DNA of 64,000 bases from Stappia indica (GTDB lineage: Bacteria; Pseudomonadota; Alphaproteobacteria; Rhizobiales; Stappiaceae): NCBI RefSeq assembly GCF_020177335.1, contig NZ_JAIVMG010000003.1:496001-560000 (forward strand), in the 5' to 3' direction. Positions 33,306 to 42,788 of the stretch are shown piece by piece. Below the pieces are notes generated by a model, which saw nothing but the letters and a program-made list of their open reading frames with translations, did no database searches and was not told the DNA's origin. Within the stretch, counting starts at the first letter, position 1. The number at the start of each line of letters is the position of its first letter. The translations under genes were made by a program, and so were the position numbers.

Positions 33306-34790
33306 ATGGGGCGAACGGCCAAACGGGTGCAAACCGGTCGAAAGGCCAGACAGGGGCGTGCCGGTCGAAAAGACGGAGAAGAGAGGAGAGGGCTGCTGTC
33401 CGCACTGTTCGACAAGACCGCGTTCACTGACGCGGAGACGCCGATCTACCGTCAGATTGCCAACGCCATTGCCGCGAAGATCGCATGCGGCGAGTTGGTC
33501 GCCGGGGAACGTTTGCCGCCGCAACGTGACATCGCGCGTCAGGCGGGCGTGAATCTGACCACGGTCACCCGCGCCTTTGCCGATCTGCAAGAGCGGGGCC
33601 TGGTCACGAGCCGTCCGGGGCGGGGGTCAATGATCGCCGAGGGGCGGGAGGCGGCGCGTTTCAAATCCGCGCCGCTGGATGAGCAGGGCTACATCGACCT
33701 ATCGGTGAACCGGCCGGCGACGACCGGCTATCTGGAAGCGCTGGGAGCGCTCTTGCCGCGCCTGCCGGAAGACCCGCGTTACGCCGCGCTGCAGGATTTC
33801 CACGAACCGGAAGGCCCCGACTGGGCGCGCGAGGTGGTCGCCGGCTGGCTCGCCACGCAGATCGGGAGTGAGGCGCCGCCTCAGCGTCTGCTGGTGACCA
33901 ACGGCGCGCAGCACGGACTGTCTTGCGTGCTGTCGGCAATCGCGCGACCGGGCGACGTCATTCTCGCCGACGCAGTGACCTATCAGGGCATCGGCGCACT
34001 GTGCCGGTCGCTCGACCTCGTTCTGAAGCCGGTGGAGATGGACGGTGAGGGCATGCGGCCCGACGCCTTTGCTCGTGCCTGTGCGGAACTGACGCCGCGC
34101 GCGGTGTTTCTGGTGCCGACGCTGCATAATCCGACCACCGTCACGCTGGCCGGCGACCGCCGTCGTGCCTTGGCCAAAACCGCCCGGAGCCATGGCGTTC
34201 TGCTGATTGAGGACGATGTCTACCGGCCGCTAAAGGACGATACGCCCCAGGCTTTCGCAGCCAGCGATCCTGACATCACGATCCATCTGGGGAGCTTTTC
34301 CAAGAGCATCGCTCCAGGGCTGCGCTTCGGTGCGGTGCTGGCGCCGTCTGCCTTGGTCGGGGAGATCGCGGCGATGCTGCGCATCAATTGCTGGAGCACT
34401 GGGCCGCTGACGGCGCTGATCGCCGCACGGATGATCGAGGACGGGGACGTGGGGCGGATCCTGGAGGGGCAGAAGCGCGAGTTCGAAGCGCGGCAGGCGC
34501 TGGTTCGCGACGTGCTGCATGAGATCGATCTGGTACAGGACCCGCAGGCGCCCCACGCCTGGGTGCATCTGCCGGAGCCGTGGCATGCCAATGCCTTCGT
34601 GCGTGCGGCGGGACTGGCCGGTGTCGGTGTGCTGTCGGGCGAAGCTTTCGCCATCAGCCGCAATGCCGTGCCGCATGCGGTGCGGATCAACGTCGGCGCG
34701 GCGCGCTCGCGCGCGCAGCTGCGCGAGGCGCTGACGCGCCTGCGCAAGGTGTTGCGGGACGGCCGACACCTGCTCGAGCCGGTGATCTGA
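33306..34790 (+). CDS. MocR-type (GntR winged helix + aminotransferase-like) regulator
   Basis: A ~494-residue fusion. The winged helix-turn-helix near residues 40-115 ('PIYRQIANAIAAKIACGEL...LPPQRDIARQAGVNLTTVTRAFADL') is joined to a fold-type I aminotransferase domain with the PLP lysine K333 in 'GSFSKSIAPGLRFG' and 'VPTLHNPTT'. Such proteins sense amino-acid or PLP-related ligands and regulate adjacent genes. The start is uncertain: the frame is open from 32952, with ATGs at 33093, 33189 and 33306. I chose the last because the sequence before it is Arg/Gly-rich and unlike the family. Neighbours suggest control of dctPQM and the oxidoreductase gene. Confidence 0.85.
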   Translation: MGRTAKRVQTGRKARQGRAGRKDGEERRGLLSALFDKTAFTDAETPIYRQIANAIAAKIACGELVAGERLPPQRDIARQAGVNLTTVTRAFADLQERGLVTSRPGRGSMIAEGREAARFKSAPLDEQGYIDLSVNRPATTGYLEALGALLPRLPEDPRYAALQDFHEPEGPDWAREVVAGWLATQIGSEAPPQRLLVTNGAQHGLSCVLSAIARPGDVILADAVTYQGIGALCRSLDLVLKPVEMDGEGMRPDAFARACAELTPRAVFLVPTLHNPTTVTLAGDRRRALAKTARSHGVLLIEDDVYRPLKDDTPQAFAASDPDITIHLGSFSKSIAPGLRFGAVLAPSALVGEIAAMLRINCWSTGPLTALIAARMIEDGDVGRILEGQKREFEARQALVRDVLHEIDLVQDPQAPHAWVHLPEPWHANAFVRAAGLAGVGVLSGEAFAISRNAVPHAVRINVGAARSRAQLREALTRLRKVLRDGRHLLEPVI

Positions 34791-34867
34791 TCCGCCGAGA
34801 GTTTCCGTGAGGGCGGGGCGCTCGGGGGCGCGATTTTCAGGATTTTTTGAAAGCGGGAGGGATGTCC

Positions 34868-36082
34868 ATGGCAGGGGCGTCGGACACGGAAGTGCTGGTG
34901 ATCGGCGGCGGAGCCATTGGCCTGACAATTGCCTTGCGGCTGGCGGATGACGGGCGCGCGGTGACCTTGCTGGAGCCCAATGAGCCGGGCTCCGGCGCCT
35001 CTTACGGCAACGCCGGTACGATCGCCGAATATGCCATCATACCGGTCGGCACGCCGGGGGTGCTGCGAAACCTGCCCGATCTGCTGTTCAGCCGTGTTTC
35101 CCCGCTTTCGGTGCGCAAGGCGGCGCTGCCCACGCTGTTTCCCTGGCTGCTGCGTTTTGCCTATGAGTCTCTGCCGGGGCCCATGCGCCGCAACGTCGCC
35201 GCGCTGGCGCCTCTGCTCGCCGAGGCCTCCGCAGGGTGGCATGAACTGTCCGCGCAGATCGGGGCGGAGGATCTGTTCCGCCACAATGGCTGCGTTTACG
35301 CCTATACCTCAATGCGCGATTTCAAGGCTGCGGAAGCGGACATTACGTTGCGTGGCACTTACGGTATCGCGCAGGAGTTGCTGTCGAGCGACGCGTTGAG
35401 CCGGCTGGAGCCGCAGTTGCCGCCCTTCGAGGGGGGCGCGGTGCTGTTTCCCGGTGCGATGAGTATGACGGATCCGGGTGAGGCGATGCGGCGTCTCGCG
35501 GTGGCGGTCACCCAAGCGGGCGTGCGCATCCTGCCCCGGCGGGCCATACGGCTGGAACGCCAGAGCACCGGCGTGCGGGTGACCACACCCGAGGGGGCCA
35601 TCACCGCGCGCCGCGTCGTGATCGCGGCCGGTGCGCATTCCAGGGCGCTTGTGGCGCAGGCCGGCGAGCGGGTGCCGCTCGACACGGAGCGCGGCTACCA
35701 CATCGAGTTCGATATGCCGACGCCGCTCTTGTCGCGTCCCGTCTCGCCCACCTCCCGGGGCTTCTACATGGTGCCGATGCAAGGGCGTTTGCGTATTGCC
35801 GGGCTGGTGGAACTGGGCGATCTGGCCGCGTCGGCGAACGAGCGGCGGTTTGCCCAGTTGGAGGAGGGCGCGCGGACCTTCTTCCCTGATCTGGGCAAGC
35901 CGGATCGGAGCTGGCTGGGCTTTCGCCCGTCGATGCCAAATTCGGTGCCGGTCATTCGTCCGGTGCGGGGCGCGCCCGACGTGATCCTTGCTTTTGGCCA
36001 TGGCCATCTGGGGCTGACGCTGGCGCCCGTCACCGCCCGCATCGTTCGCGATCTGGTCGCCGGGCGCGCGCCGGCCAATTGA
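34868..36082 (+). CDS. FAD-dependent D-amino-acid dehydrogenase-like oxidoreductase (DadA type)
   Basis: The 404-residue enzyme has an N-terminal dinucleotide site 'VLVIGGGAIGLTIALRLADDG' (split as GGGAIG plus acidic end), then 'EPGSGASYGNAG' as in DadA, and a C-terminal 'GFRPSMPNSVPVIRP...FGHGHLGLTLAPVTARIV' that closes the FAD domain. Members oxidise D-amino acids, N-methyl amino acids or hydroxyproline isomers. ATG 34868 is 7 bases after GGGAGGG; the ATG at 34862 is too close. It follows the MocR gene in the same direction. An uptake-plus-oxidation pathway for an amino-acid-like substrate is the simplest reading. Confidence 0.85.
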   Translation: MAGASDTEVLVIGGGAIGLTIALRLADDGRAVTLLEPNEPGSGASYGNAGTIAEYAIIPVGTPGVLRNLPDLLFSRVSPLSVRKAALPTLFPWLLRFAYESLPGPMRRNVAALAPLLAEASAGWHELSAQIGAEDLFRHNGCVYAYTSMRDFKAAEADITLRGTYGIAQELLSSDALSRLEPQLPPFEGGAVLFPGAMSMTDPGEAMRRLAVAVTQAGVRILPRRAIRLERQSTGVRVTTPEGAITARRVVIAAGAHSRALVAQAGERVPLDTERGYHIEFDMPTPLLSRPVSPTSRGFYMVPMQGRLRIAGLVELGDLAASANERRFAQLEEGARTFFPDLGKPDRSWLGFRPSMPNSVPVIRPVRGAPDVILAFGHGHLGLTLAPVTARIVRDLVAGRAPAN

Positions 36083-36246
36083 CTTCGCTGAAGCTGCTCC
36101 CTGATCATCGGACAGGATCTGGCATAATTTAAGCTCTTCGTTGCACTTGCTGATCGGTGCCGGCATCGTCAAGGCAGATGGCAAGCCGAAGTTCTCATTC
36201 CACGCGCTTTCTCATGCCGCCGCCTCGCTCTTTATAGAGCGGGGTT

Positions 36247-36536
36247 GAGCGTCTGAGTTGGCGCAGAGGCCGCCTGCTTCGGATTACACCGCCGCGCTGC
36301 GGTTGATCTCGTTGATCGCGTCGACCAGTTCGTCGGCCCGCGTCAGGTCGAAAACCTGCTCCGGTCCACTCGGTGCCACATCCGTGAACGGGCTCTCGTA
36401 GAGCAGTTGCGGATCCATCACGCCTTTTTCGGTCAGGTGGTCGACGATCATGTCGATGAACTCGATCTGTTCCGGGGTGGAGGCGGCATCTGCGACGAAC
36501 GCGGAGAAGGCGCCGCGAACCGCCTGGCGGTCGAGC
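36247..36536. repeat. Right copy of the 290-bp hsdR-end direct repeat
   Basis: It is the same sequence as 19231-19520, here continuous with the complete hsdR. The two copies are direct repeats about 17.0 kb apart, so recombination between them would remove the block in between and leave one intact hsdR. Confidence 0.95.
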
Positions 36537-39500
36537 CCCACCAGCGAGCGGATGAACGTGCCGAGGCCGTTGCTGGCCGTGGACGCCTTCTCGATCAGGT
36601 CCGCATCGCCGACGCCGGCCGTCACGAGCATGTCCTGGAGCTGGTCGAGATCCGTTGCCGTGAGCGGCTTGCCGCGCCTGAGCTTCTGGAGCGCGAGATT
36701 GTCCTCGTGCTCCAGCAGAAAATGCCGGGCCTTGCGTTTGAACTTGACGAAATCGACCTCGCCGACCTGCGGCAGCGTCACGTCGCCGGCCACGCCCAGT
36801 TCGTCCTCGAAATTCGAGTAGACGATCGCCTTGCGCTTCTTGTCGATGTGCGGGACGAGGTCGCGCAGGCGTCGGCGCACGAGCTCCAGAAGCGGTACGG
36901 TGACGCCGTCCCACCACGGATCGCCCTGGATCTCCTGAATGAGCGCGGCTTGCGCGGCAATCGCCGGGATGGCCGTCTGCTCCTCCAGCGCCGAGGCGAT
37001 CTCGACGAGCTGTTTCTTCAACCTGTCGAAGGAGGGGCTGGCCTTCAGCAGCGCCAGTTCCAGCGAGAACATCAACAGGTCGAAGCGCTTGCTCTCCTCG
37101 GCCTCGTGCTTCGTTTCCGTCGGCAGGCCGGCGACATCGTTCAGAAGCTCGTCGCGCTTGTCGTCGCTGAGCTGGTTCCAGCTCTCGCGCTTCTGGTATT
37201 TCTCGACGGCGCGGCGTTTGGCGCGGACGATGAAATTGTCGAGGTTCATGCGCGCGACGTAGTCGATCAGGAATTCGAGCGCGTCGTCGCGGATCGTCCT
37301 CTCGTCGAGCGGCCCGCGCCCGCGTTCCTCACCCTCGCCTTGGTAGGGGGCTCCATCCTCGTCCATCTCGAAACGGATATCCGTCGCCTGCTTCTCGTCG
37401 ATGGCGCGCACCAGGTCGAACCGGGCCTGGAACAGGCGCTCGCTCAGCGACTTCGCCGAAGCGCCGTCGGTCACGGCCGGGTTCTGGCCGAAGAACTCCA
37501 GGTTCTGGCAGAAGTCGAAGACGTAGAAACACTCCTTGTCCCGGCCCGGACCGAAGAGATCGGGGCAGAGCCGCGTTCCGCGGCCGAGGATCTGCCAGAA
37601 CTTGGTTTTCGAGCGGATCAGCTTGAACAGAACGAGGTTCACCACCTGCGGCACGTCGATGCCGGTGTCGAGCATGTCGACGGAGATGGCGATATGCGGC
37701 GCCTTGTCCCTGGTCGAGAAGTCATCGATCAGGCTCTGGGCATAGTCGGTCTTGAAGGTGATGACGCGGGCGAAATGGCCGGCGAGTTGCGGATAGGCCG
37801 CGTTGAAGCGCTCTTCGATGAACTCCGCATGGGCCTGGTTCTTGGCGAAGATGATCGTCTTGCCGAGCCGGTCGCCGCCCTCGACCTTCAGCCCGTGGGT
37901 CATGACGTGGGCCAGCACCTTGTCGACCGTGTCGGCGTTGAACAGCCATTTGTTGACGGCCGCCGCACTCACGCTGTCGGGGACGTCGTCCTCGTCCCAT
38001 TCCAGCATGTCCCACTGCTCTTTTTCCGCCTCGCTCAGGTCGTCATAGCGAATGCCCTCACGGAGAAACCGCAGCGGCACGGAGACGGCCTCGGGCGGCA
38101 CCAGGTAATCGTCCTCCACGGCCTTGTCGAGCGGATAGGCGTCGGTCGGAACCCCGTCCTCAAGACCGAACAGCCCGTAGGTGTTGTGGTCGATCTCCTC
38201 CTTCGGCGTGGCGGTGAGGCCGACAAGCAGGCTGTCGAAATAGTCGAAGATGGCGCCGTAGCGCTGGTAGACCGAGCGGTGCGCCTCGTCGATGACGACG
38301 AGATCGAAATGACCGGGGCCGAACATGCGCCCCTCGGCGCGTTTCTGGTCGATGAGGTTCATCATCGTCGGATAGGTCGAGACGTAGACCCGGCCCTGCG
38401 TCGCCTTCTCCGTGACCAGATTGACGGGCGCCGCCGAGGGCAGATGCGTCTTGAAGGCGGCAACGGCCTGGTTCACCAGCGCGACGCGGTCCGCCAGAAA
38501 CAGGATGCGCTTGGCCCAGTTGCAGCGCATGAGGAGGTCGGCGAGCGCGATGACGGTGCGCGTCTTGCCCGAGCCCGTCGCCATGACGAGCAGCGCCTTG
38601 CGTTGGCGCTCGTTCTCGAAGCTGCGGCCGATCGAGGCGATGGCGCGGGTCTGGTAGTAGCGGCCGGCGATGGACCTGTCGATCTGCTTCACATCGGCGA
38701 TCGACGCGCGGCTGGTGCGCCGCTGGATGGCGAGTTGCAGCTCGTCCTTCTTCAGGAAGCCGGAGACGGTGCGCGGCGGGTAGAACGCATCGTCCCAGAT
38801 CCAGTGCTCGTAGCCGTTGGTGTAGAAGATCACCGGCCGCTGGCCGTAGCGCGCCTCAAGACAGTCGGCATAAAGCTTCGCCTGCTGCTGGCCGGCGCGG
38901 GCGTCGCGCTTCGTGCGCTTGGCCTCTATGACGGCGAGCGGCTTGCCATCGTCACCCCACAGCACATAGTCGGCATAGCCCTTGCCCCCGCCGTTTGGCA
39001 TGCCGGTGACTTCGAACTCCCGGTCCTCGGGCTTGTCCAGCCTCCAGCCGGCCTCGGCCAGCAGCAGGTCGATGAAATAATCCCGCGTCTCGGCTTCGGA
39101 ATAATCGTGGGTGTCCGGCCGCTGCGCGTTGGCCTTGCGCAGCTCGGCGACCTCGGCGCGCCGCGCTTTCAGCTCCTCATCGAGCGATGCCGTGTCGCGC
39201 AGCACCCTGGCAAGGTTCTCGTCGCGATCCTCAAGCTGCTTCTGCATCTCCTGGATGCGGGTGAGGGCGGAGCGGACGATGTCGTCCTTGCGCGACAAGT
39301 GCCTTTCGTCAAAGGCGAGATCCGGCGGCGGTTGATGGCGGGCATAGGTGCGCGCCAGCCAGTAGCAGACGTGGAAGAGTTCCTTGACCGCCTGCCGCGC
39401 ATCGCGCTGGGGGATGTCGCGCGCCTCGTGCACGGCGCGGTTGCCGATGCGGATGATCAGTTTTGCCTTGGTGAAGACGGCGTCGCCCATCGCCGCCTTG

Positions 39501-39712
39501 AAGCTCGGCTCATGCACCAGAGCGGACAGGTTGTCCTGATAGGGAAAGCGCAGCGAAGCGTCGTTTTTGAAGGCCCATTTGACGGCGATCTCCAGCGTGC
39601 GCCGGGCATAGAAGGCGCTGGCGCGCGGGTCGCCAAGGCTGAGCGTTTCGGCGCGCAGCGCCGAGGCATGGATGTCGGGAAAGTCGGCATCCAGAAAAGC
39701 GAAATTGGACAT
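36284..39712 (-). CDS. hsdR: Type I restriction enzyme R subunit (motor-nuclease)
   Basis: The 1142-residue subunit translocates and cuts unmodified DNA. Residues 1-125 are a DUF4145-like helical domain, 140-195 a coiled coil. A PD-(D/E)xK nuclease follows (Asp248, Glu263, Lys265 in 'ADYV...VIEAKR'). Helicase motifs include Walker A 'ATGSGKT' (378-384) and DEAH (475-478), with 'VGLTATPK' motif III and a helicase C domain containing 'GRGTRL'. The C-terminal ~300 residues are helical and probably bind the HsdM/HsdS core. No frameshift is seen. Its last 84 codons are duplicated at 19268-19522. Confidence 0.95.
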   Translation of the reverse strand: MSNFAFLDADFPDIHASALRAETLSLGDPRASAFYARRTLEIAVKWAFKNDASLRFPYQDNLSALVHEPSFKAAMGDAVFTKAKLIIRIGNRAVHEARDIPQRDARQAVKELFHVCYWLARTYARHQPPPDLAFDERHLSRKDDIVRSALTRIQEMQKQLEDRDENLARVLRDTASLDEELKARRAEVAELRKANAQRPDTHDYSEAETRDYFIDLLLAEAGWRLDKPEDREFEVTGMPNGGGKGYADYVLWGDDGKPLAVIEAKRTKRDARAGQQQAKLYADCLEARYGQRPVIFYTNGYEHWIWDDAFYPPRTVSGFLKKDELQLAIQRRTSRASIADVKQIDRSIAGRYYQTRAIASIGRSFENERQRKALLVMATGSGKTRTVIALADLLMRCNWAKRILFLADRVALVNQAVAAFKTHLPSAAPVNLVTEKATQGRVYVSTYPTMMNLIDQKRAEGRMFGPGHFDLVVIDEAHRSVYQRYGAIFDYFDSLLVGLTATPKEEIDHNTYGLFGLEDGVPTDAYPLDKAVEDDYLVPPEAVSVPLRFLREGIRYDDLSEAEKEQWDMLEWDEDDVPDSVSAAAVNKWLFNADTVDKVLAHVMTHGLKVEGGDRLGKTIIFAKNQAHAEFIEERFNAAYPQLAGHFARVITFKTDYAQSLIDDFSTRDKAPHIAISVDMLDTGIDVPQVVNLVLFKLIRSKTKFWQILGRGTRLCPDLFGPGRDKECFYVFDFCQNLEFFGQNPAVTDGASAKSLSERLFQARFDLVRAIDEKQATDIRFEMDEDGAPYQGEGEERGRGPLDERTIRDDALEFLIDYVARMNLDNFIVRAKRRAVEKYQKRESWNQLSDDKRDELLNDVAGLPTETKHEAEESKRFDLLMFSLELALLKASPSFDRLKKQLVEIASALEEQTAIPAIAAQAALIQEIQGDPWWDGVTVPLLELVRRRLRDLVPHIDKKRKAIVYSNFEDELGVAGDVTLPQVGEVDFVKFKRKARHFLLEHEDNLALQKLRRGKPLTATDLDQLQDMLVTAGVGDADLIEKASTASNGLGTFIRSLVGLDRQAVRGAFSAFVADAASTPEQIEFIDMIVDHLTEKGVMDPQLLYESPFTDVAPSGPEQVFDLTRADELVDAINEINRSAAV

Positions 39713-39927
39713 CCAGGACCTGATCGAAAACGAGCAACGCGGGCAGTCGCCTTCAGACTAGCGGCTGGATTGCAATCAGGACAAGAGGAAAGGGGTGTTC
39801 GACGGTGTCGTGCGCCGCTCGTCGCGAAACGCGCTGGCGTTTCGTTTGCTGTCGCGTGGCTCTGACGCCGGAAGCCGCGCCTGAGCCTGGGAGCCGGCAG
39901 CGCGCGCGTTCAGGTCCCGCCGGTTAT
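39713..39927. other. Spacer between hsdS and hsdR
   Basis: No gene was found in these 215 bases. It separates hsdS from hsdR on the same strand and may hold an independent hsdR promoter, but no clear -35/-10 pair stands out. Confidence 0.4.
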
Positions 39928-41103
39928 TCAGAGCTCCCCGGTGAACGCGCGGTGCTGGAGGGAGGTGAAGAATTCTTCAAAAATAGCTAGTTGTCGCAAT
40001 AACTTCGTACCATATGCCCTGATCGCATCGACATTGTCTGTGTACCGCTGTTGATCTGATCGCGTGGGGACTGGGATTTCGAGTTCTCCAACTTGCCTTG
40101 CAGTCAGTTGCCTGACGGCTGATCCTGATTGTGTTCGTAGCAATTCTTTTCGCGTTTTCTGATTTGTGATGTAGTCGAGAAGATATCTTGGAGTTATTTC
40201 GTTACCGACTCGGATGATCATCATCTGCGCGTTGATGAAACCAGTTTCAAAACATGTGTCAAAAATCGCAGCGCTCCCGAGCGTTCCCCGCAACGTGATG
40301 ATGATATCTCCCCGCTTGAGCTTGCCTCGTGAAAGAGATTCAAACTTAGCTTTGGTTATGAAGTCGCATTTCTCGAGGTCGAGCTTTGAATTTCGAATAT
40401 TCTTTGTGCTTAGAAACGGAATTCCAGAAGTCTGAATGTCATCGCCGCTAGGATACTTCGACGACCGATCGCCGTTGATGAGTTCTACGAGTGCGCTGAG
40501 CTTCCTCGTTTTGTGTTTCTGATCCCCGAACATCTCCAGAAAGATCGACTGGGTGAGGCTGTCGAGCAGGGCGATGGCTTGCTTGCGCTTCTGTCGCAGG
40601 CTGTCGGCCTTATCGAGGATCGCCGCGATCCGCCGCTGCTCGTCGAGCGGCGGGAGGGGGATTTCGAGATTGGAGATCTGGTCTCGCGTGACCGACGCTT
40701 GATTGACCCAGCTTCGGCACATTGCCTTGAAGCAGCCAAGCTCAAATTGCCGCCGAAGCCAGCGTGCCACGTAAGCAGGCTCAGCCCAATCGACTCTCGT
40801 TCGTAGCCGAAGGAAGTGGTTGCTGAACGTCATTGCTTCATCCGCTCCTTTAAAGAGAGCGGTTTTTCCGACGAGGTCAGGGCTATTTGTAACGTTTAAA
40901 AGAATATCTCCGGACTTGAGCGTGAGTTCTTCCTTGACCTTTTTCATCGGAACTCGGCGGATCTTTGTCCAGTTTAGCGTTCCGTCTCGCTCAATATTAT
41001 TCATCCTAAATTGGATGGTGCCATTCGGGTCGTCTATCCCGCATGCAAATCCGCTTCTTAAATCGTCTGCAATATCTCCCAGCCTAGCAGTGCGAACACT
41101 CAC
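39928..41103 (-). CDS. hsdS: Type I restriction-modification specificity subunit
   Basis: The 391-residue subunit sets the DNA target. It has two target-recognition domains (about 1-150 and 190-345), each followed by a conserved helix ('PPLDEQRRIAAILDKADSLRQKRKQAIALLDSL' and the terminal helix). Recognition should be bipartite. The start is a GTG overlapping the hsdM stop (GTGA). The second recognition domain is encoded by clearly AT-richer DNA than its neighbours, a sign of domain exchange, as is common in hsdS. Confidence 0.93.
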   Translation of the reverse strand: MSVRTARLGDIADDLRSGFACGIDDPNGTIQFRMNNIERDGTLNWTKIRRVPMKKVKEELTLKSGDILLNVTNSPDLVGKTALFKGADEAMTFSNHFLRLRTRVDWAEPAYVARWLRRQFELGCFKAMCRSWVNQASVTRDQISNLEIPLPPLDEQRRIAAILDKADSLRQKRKQAIALLDSLTQSIFLEMFGDQKHKTRKLSALVELINGDRSSKYPSGDDIQTSGIPFLSTKNIRNSKLDLEKCDFITKAKFESLSRGKLKRGDIIITLRGTLGSAAIFDTCFETGFINAQMMIIRVGNEITPRYLLDYITNQKTRKELLRTQSGSAVRQLTARQVGELEIPVPTRSDQQRYTDNVDAIRAYGTKLLRQLAIFEEFFTSLQHRAFTGEL

Positions 41104-42635
41104 AGCATCGCCTCCAGCTCATCGAGCCCGGCGACGATCTCCGCTTCCAGCGCCTTCAGCTCGGCGATGATCTCCTGCGGCGGGCGGTGCTCGACCGCCT
41201 CATGCTCCACTTCCTTGTAGCGGTTGATGGAGAGGTCATAGCCGGCGGCGGCGATATCCGCCTTCGGTACGCAGAAGCTTTGCGCGGTGCGCGGCCGGTC
41301 CCGCTCGGCGCCGCCGCGCTCCGCCCAGCGCATCAAAACGTCGGGCAGGTTGTTCTTCGCGTGCTCCTCCTCGCTCAAGTCGCTTTCCGGCACCGGGCCG
41401 AGCTTGTCCTCGGAAAGGAGCGTCTGGCGCTTGTCGTCGAGGCTGAGGCCATCGGCCTGCACATCGTAGAACCAGACGTGATCCGTGCCGCCGGAATCGG
41501 TCCTGGTGAAGAGCACGATCGCCGTCGATACGCCGGCATAGGGCCGGAACACACCGGACGGCAGCTTGACGATGGCATCCAGCTTGTGATCCTCCACCAG
41601 CATCTTGCGGATCGTCTTGTGCGCCTTGGAGGAGCCGAACAGCACCCCGTCCGGCACGATCACCGCCGCCCGCCCGCCGGGCTTCAGGAGCTTCAGAAAC
41701 AGCGCCATGAACAGAAGCTCGGTCTTCTTGGTCTTGACGATCTTCTGCAGGTCCTTGGCCGTCGTCTCGTAGTCGAGCGCGCCGGCAAACGGCGGATTGG
41801 CGAGGATGAGGGAATAGGCGTCGGCATCGCCGGTGTGGTCCTCGGCCAGCGAATCCTTGTAGCGGATGTCGCCGCCCTCAATGCCGTGCAGCTGCATGTT
41901 CATCGAGCCGATGCGCAGCATGGTGCTGTCGAAATCGTAGCCGTGGAACATGCCCTGGTGGAAATGGCGGCGCAGCGCCTCATCGCGGAAGATCTCGCCG
42001 TGATGCGCGCGCAGGTACTCGCCGGCGGCGACCAGAAAGCCGGCGGTTCCGGCGGCCGGATCGCAAATGACATCCTTCGGCGTCGGCTCGACCAGTTCCA
42101 CCATCAACTGGATGATGTGGCGCGGCGTGCGGAACTGGCCGTTCTGGCCGGCCGAGGCGATCTTCGACAGCATGTATTCGTAGAGATCGCCCTTGGTGTC
42201 GCGATCATCGAGCGGAATTTCGGCGAGAAGGTCGACCACCTTGGCGAGCAGCGCGGGCGTCGGAATGGTGAAGCGCGCGCCCTTCATGTGCTCCGCGTGG
42301 GCGCTGCCGTCCTCGGCCATGTCGCGCAGGAAGGGGAACACGTGCTCGGCGACGATCTCGAACATCTCCGCCGGCGCCTTGTCCTTGAAGACGGACCACC
42401 GGAGGTCGCTGTACGGCCGGCCACGCGGATCGTCGCCTTCAGGGAAGATCACCCGCTCCATGGGCTTGCCGAAGCGGTTCGCCTTGCGCTCCTCCCGCGT
42501 GTGGATGTCGTCGAGGCCGCGCATGAACAGCAGGTAGGTGATCTGCTCGATCACCTCCAGCGGGTTGGCGATGCCGCCGGTCCAGAAGGAAGTCCAGACC
42601 GAGTCGATCCTGTTCCTGAGTTCGCCTGTGAGCAC
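41100..42635 (-). CDS. hsdM: Type I restriction-modification methyltransferase subunit
   Basis: The 511-residue N6-adenine methyltransferase has the SAM motif 'CDPAAGTAGF' (191-200) and the catalytic motif N280-P-P-F ('LILANPPFAG'), with an HsdM N-terminal helical domain (residues 5-130). The chosen start is a GTG at 42635; no better ATG is near and the family N-terminus ('RIDSVWTSFW') follows directly. It heads the hsdM-S-R operon. Confidence 0.95.
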   Translation of the reverse strand: MLTGELRNRIDSVWTSFWTGGIANPLEVIEQITYLLFMRGLDDIHTREERKANRFGKPMERVIFPEGDDPRGRPYSDLRWSVFKDKAPAEMFEIVAEHVFPFLRDMAEDGSAHAEHMKGARFTIPTPALLAKVVDLLAEIPLDDRDTKGDLYEYMLSKIASAGQNGQFRTPRHIIQLMVELVEPTPKDVICDPAAGTAGFLVAAGEYLRAHHGEIFRDEALRRHFHQGMFHGYDFDSTMLRIGSMNMQLHGIEGGDIRYKDSLAEDHTGDADAYSLILANPPFAGALDYETTAKDLQKIVKTKKTELLFMALFLKLLKPGGRAAVIVPDGVLFGSSKAHKTIRKMLVEDHKLDAIVKLPSGVFRPYAGVSTAIVLFTRTDSGGTDHVWFYDVQADGLSLDDKRQTLLSEDKLGPVPESDLSEEEHAKNNLPDVLMRWAERGGAERDRPRTAQSFCVPKADIAAAGYDLSINRYKEVEHEAVEHRPPQEIIAELKALEAEIVAGLDELEAML

Positions 42636-42788
42636 GACCGTCGAATCCCCGTTGTGTCGATGCGTTTGCGGCGCACCTTATGGGGGAGCGGTGCACGGTG
42701 GAAGAGGCCACCGTGATCGCAGTGCTTTAGCGGTCCGAAACCGCCGCGCCATCAGTCGCAGAAACGCATTGTCTTCGCATGGCAAGGC

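Noticed and set aside
36226-36241. CGCTCT/AGAGCG hairpin as hsdR terminator
   Set aside because: Short stem without a U-tract on the hsdR strand; too weak to call.
36407-39865. Very long plus-strand open frame (1152 codons) opposite hsdR
   Set aside because: It mirrors a GC-rich gene, has Arg/Val/Leu/Asp-rich low-information sequence and no family; hsdR on the other strand has all expected motifs.
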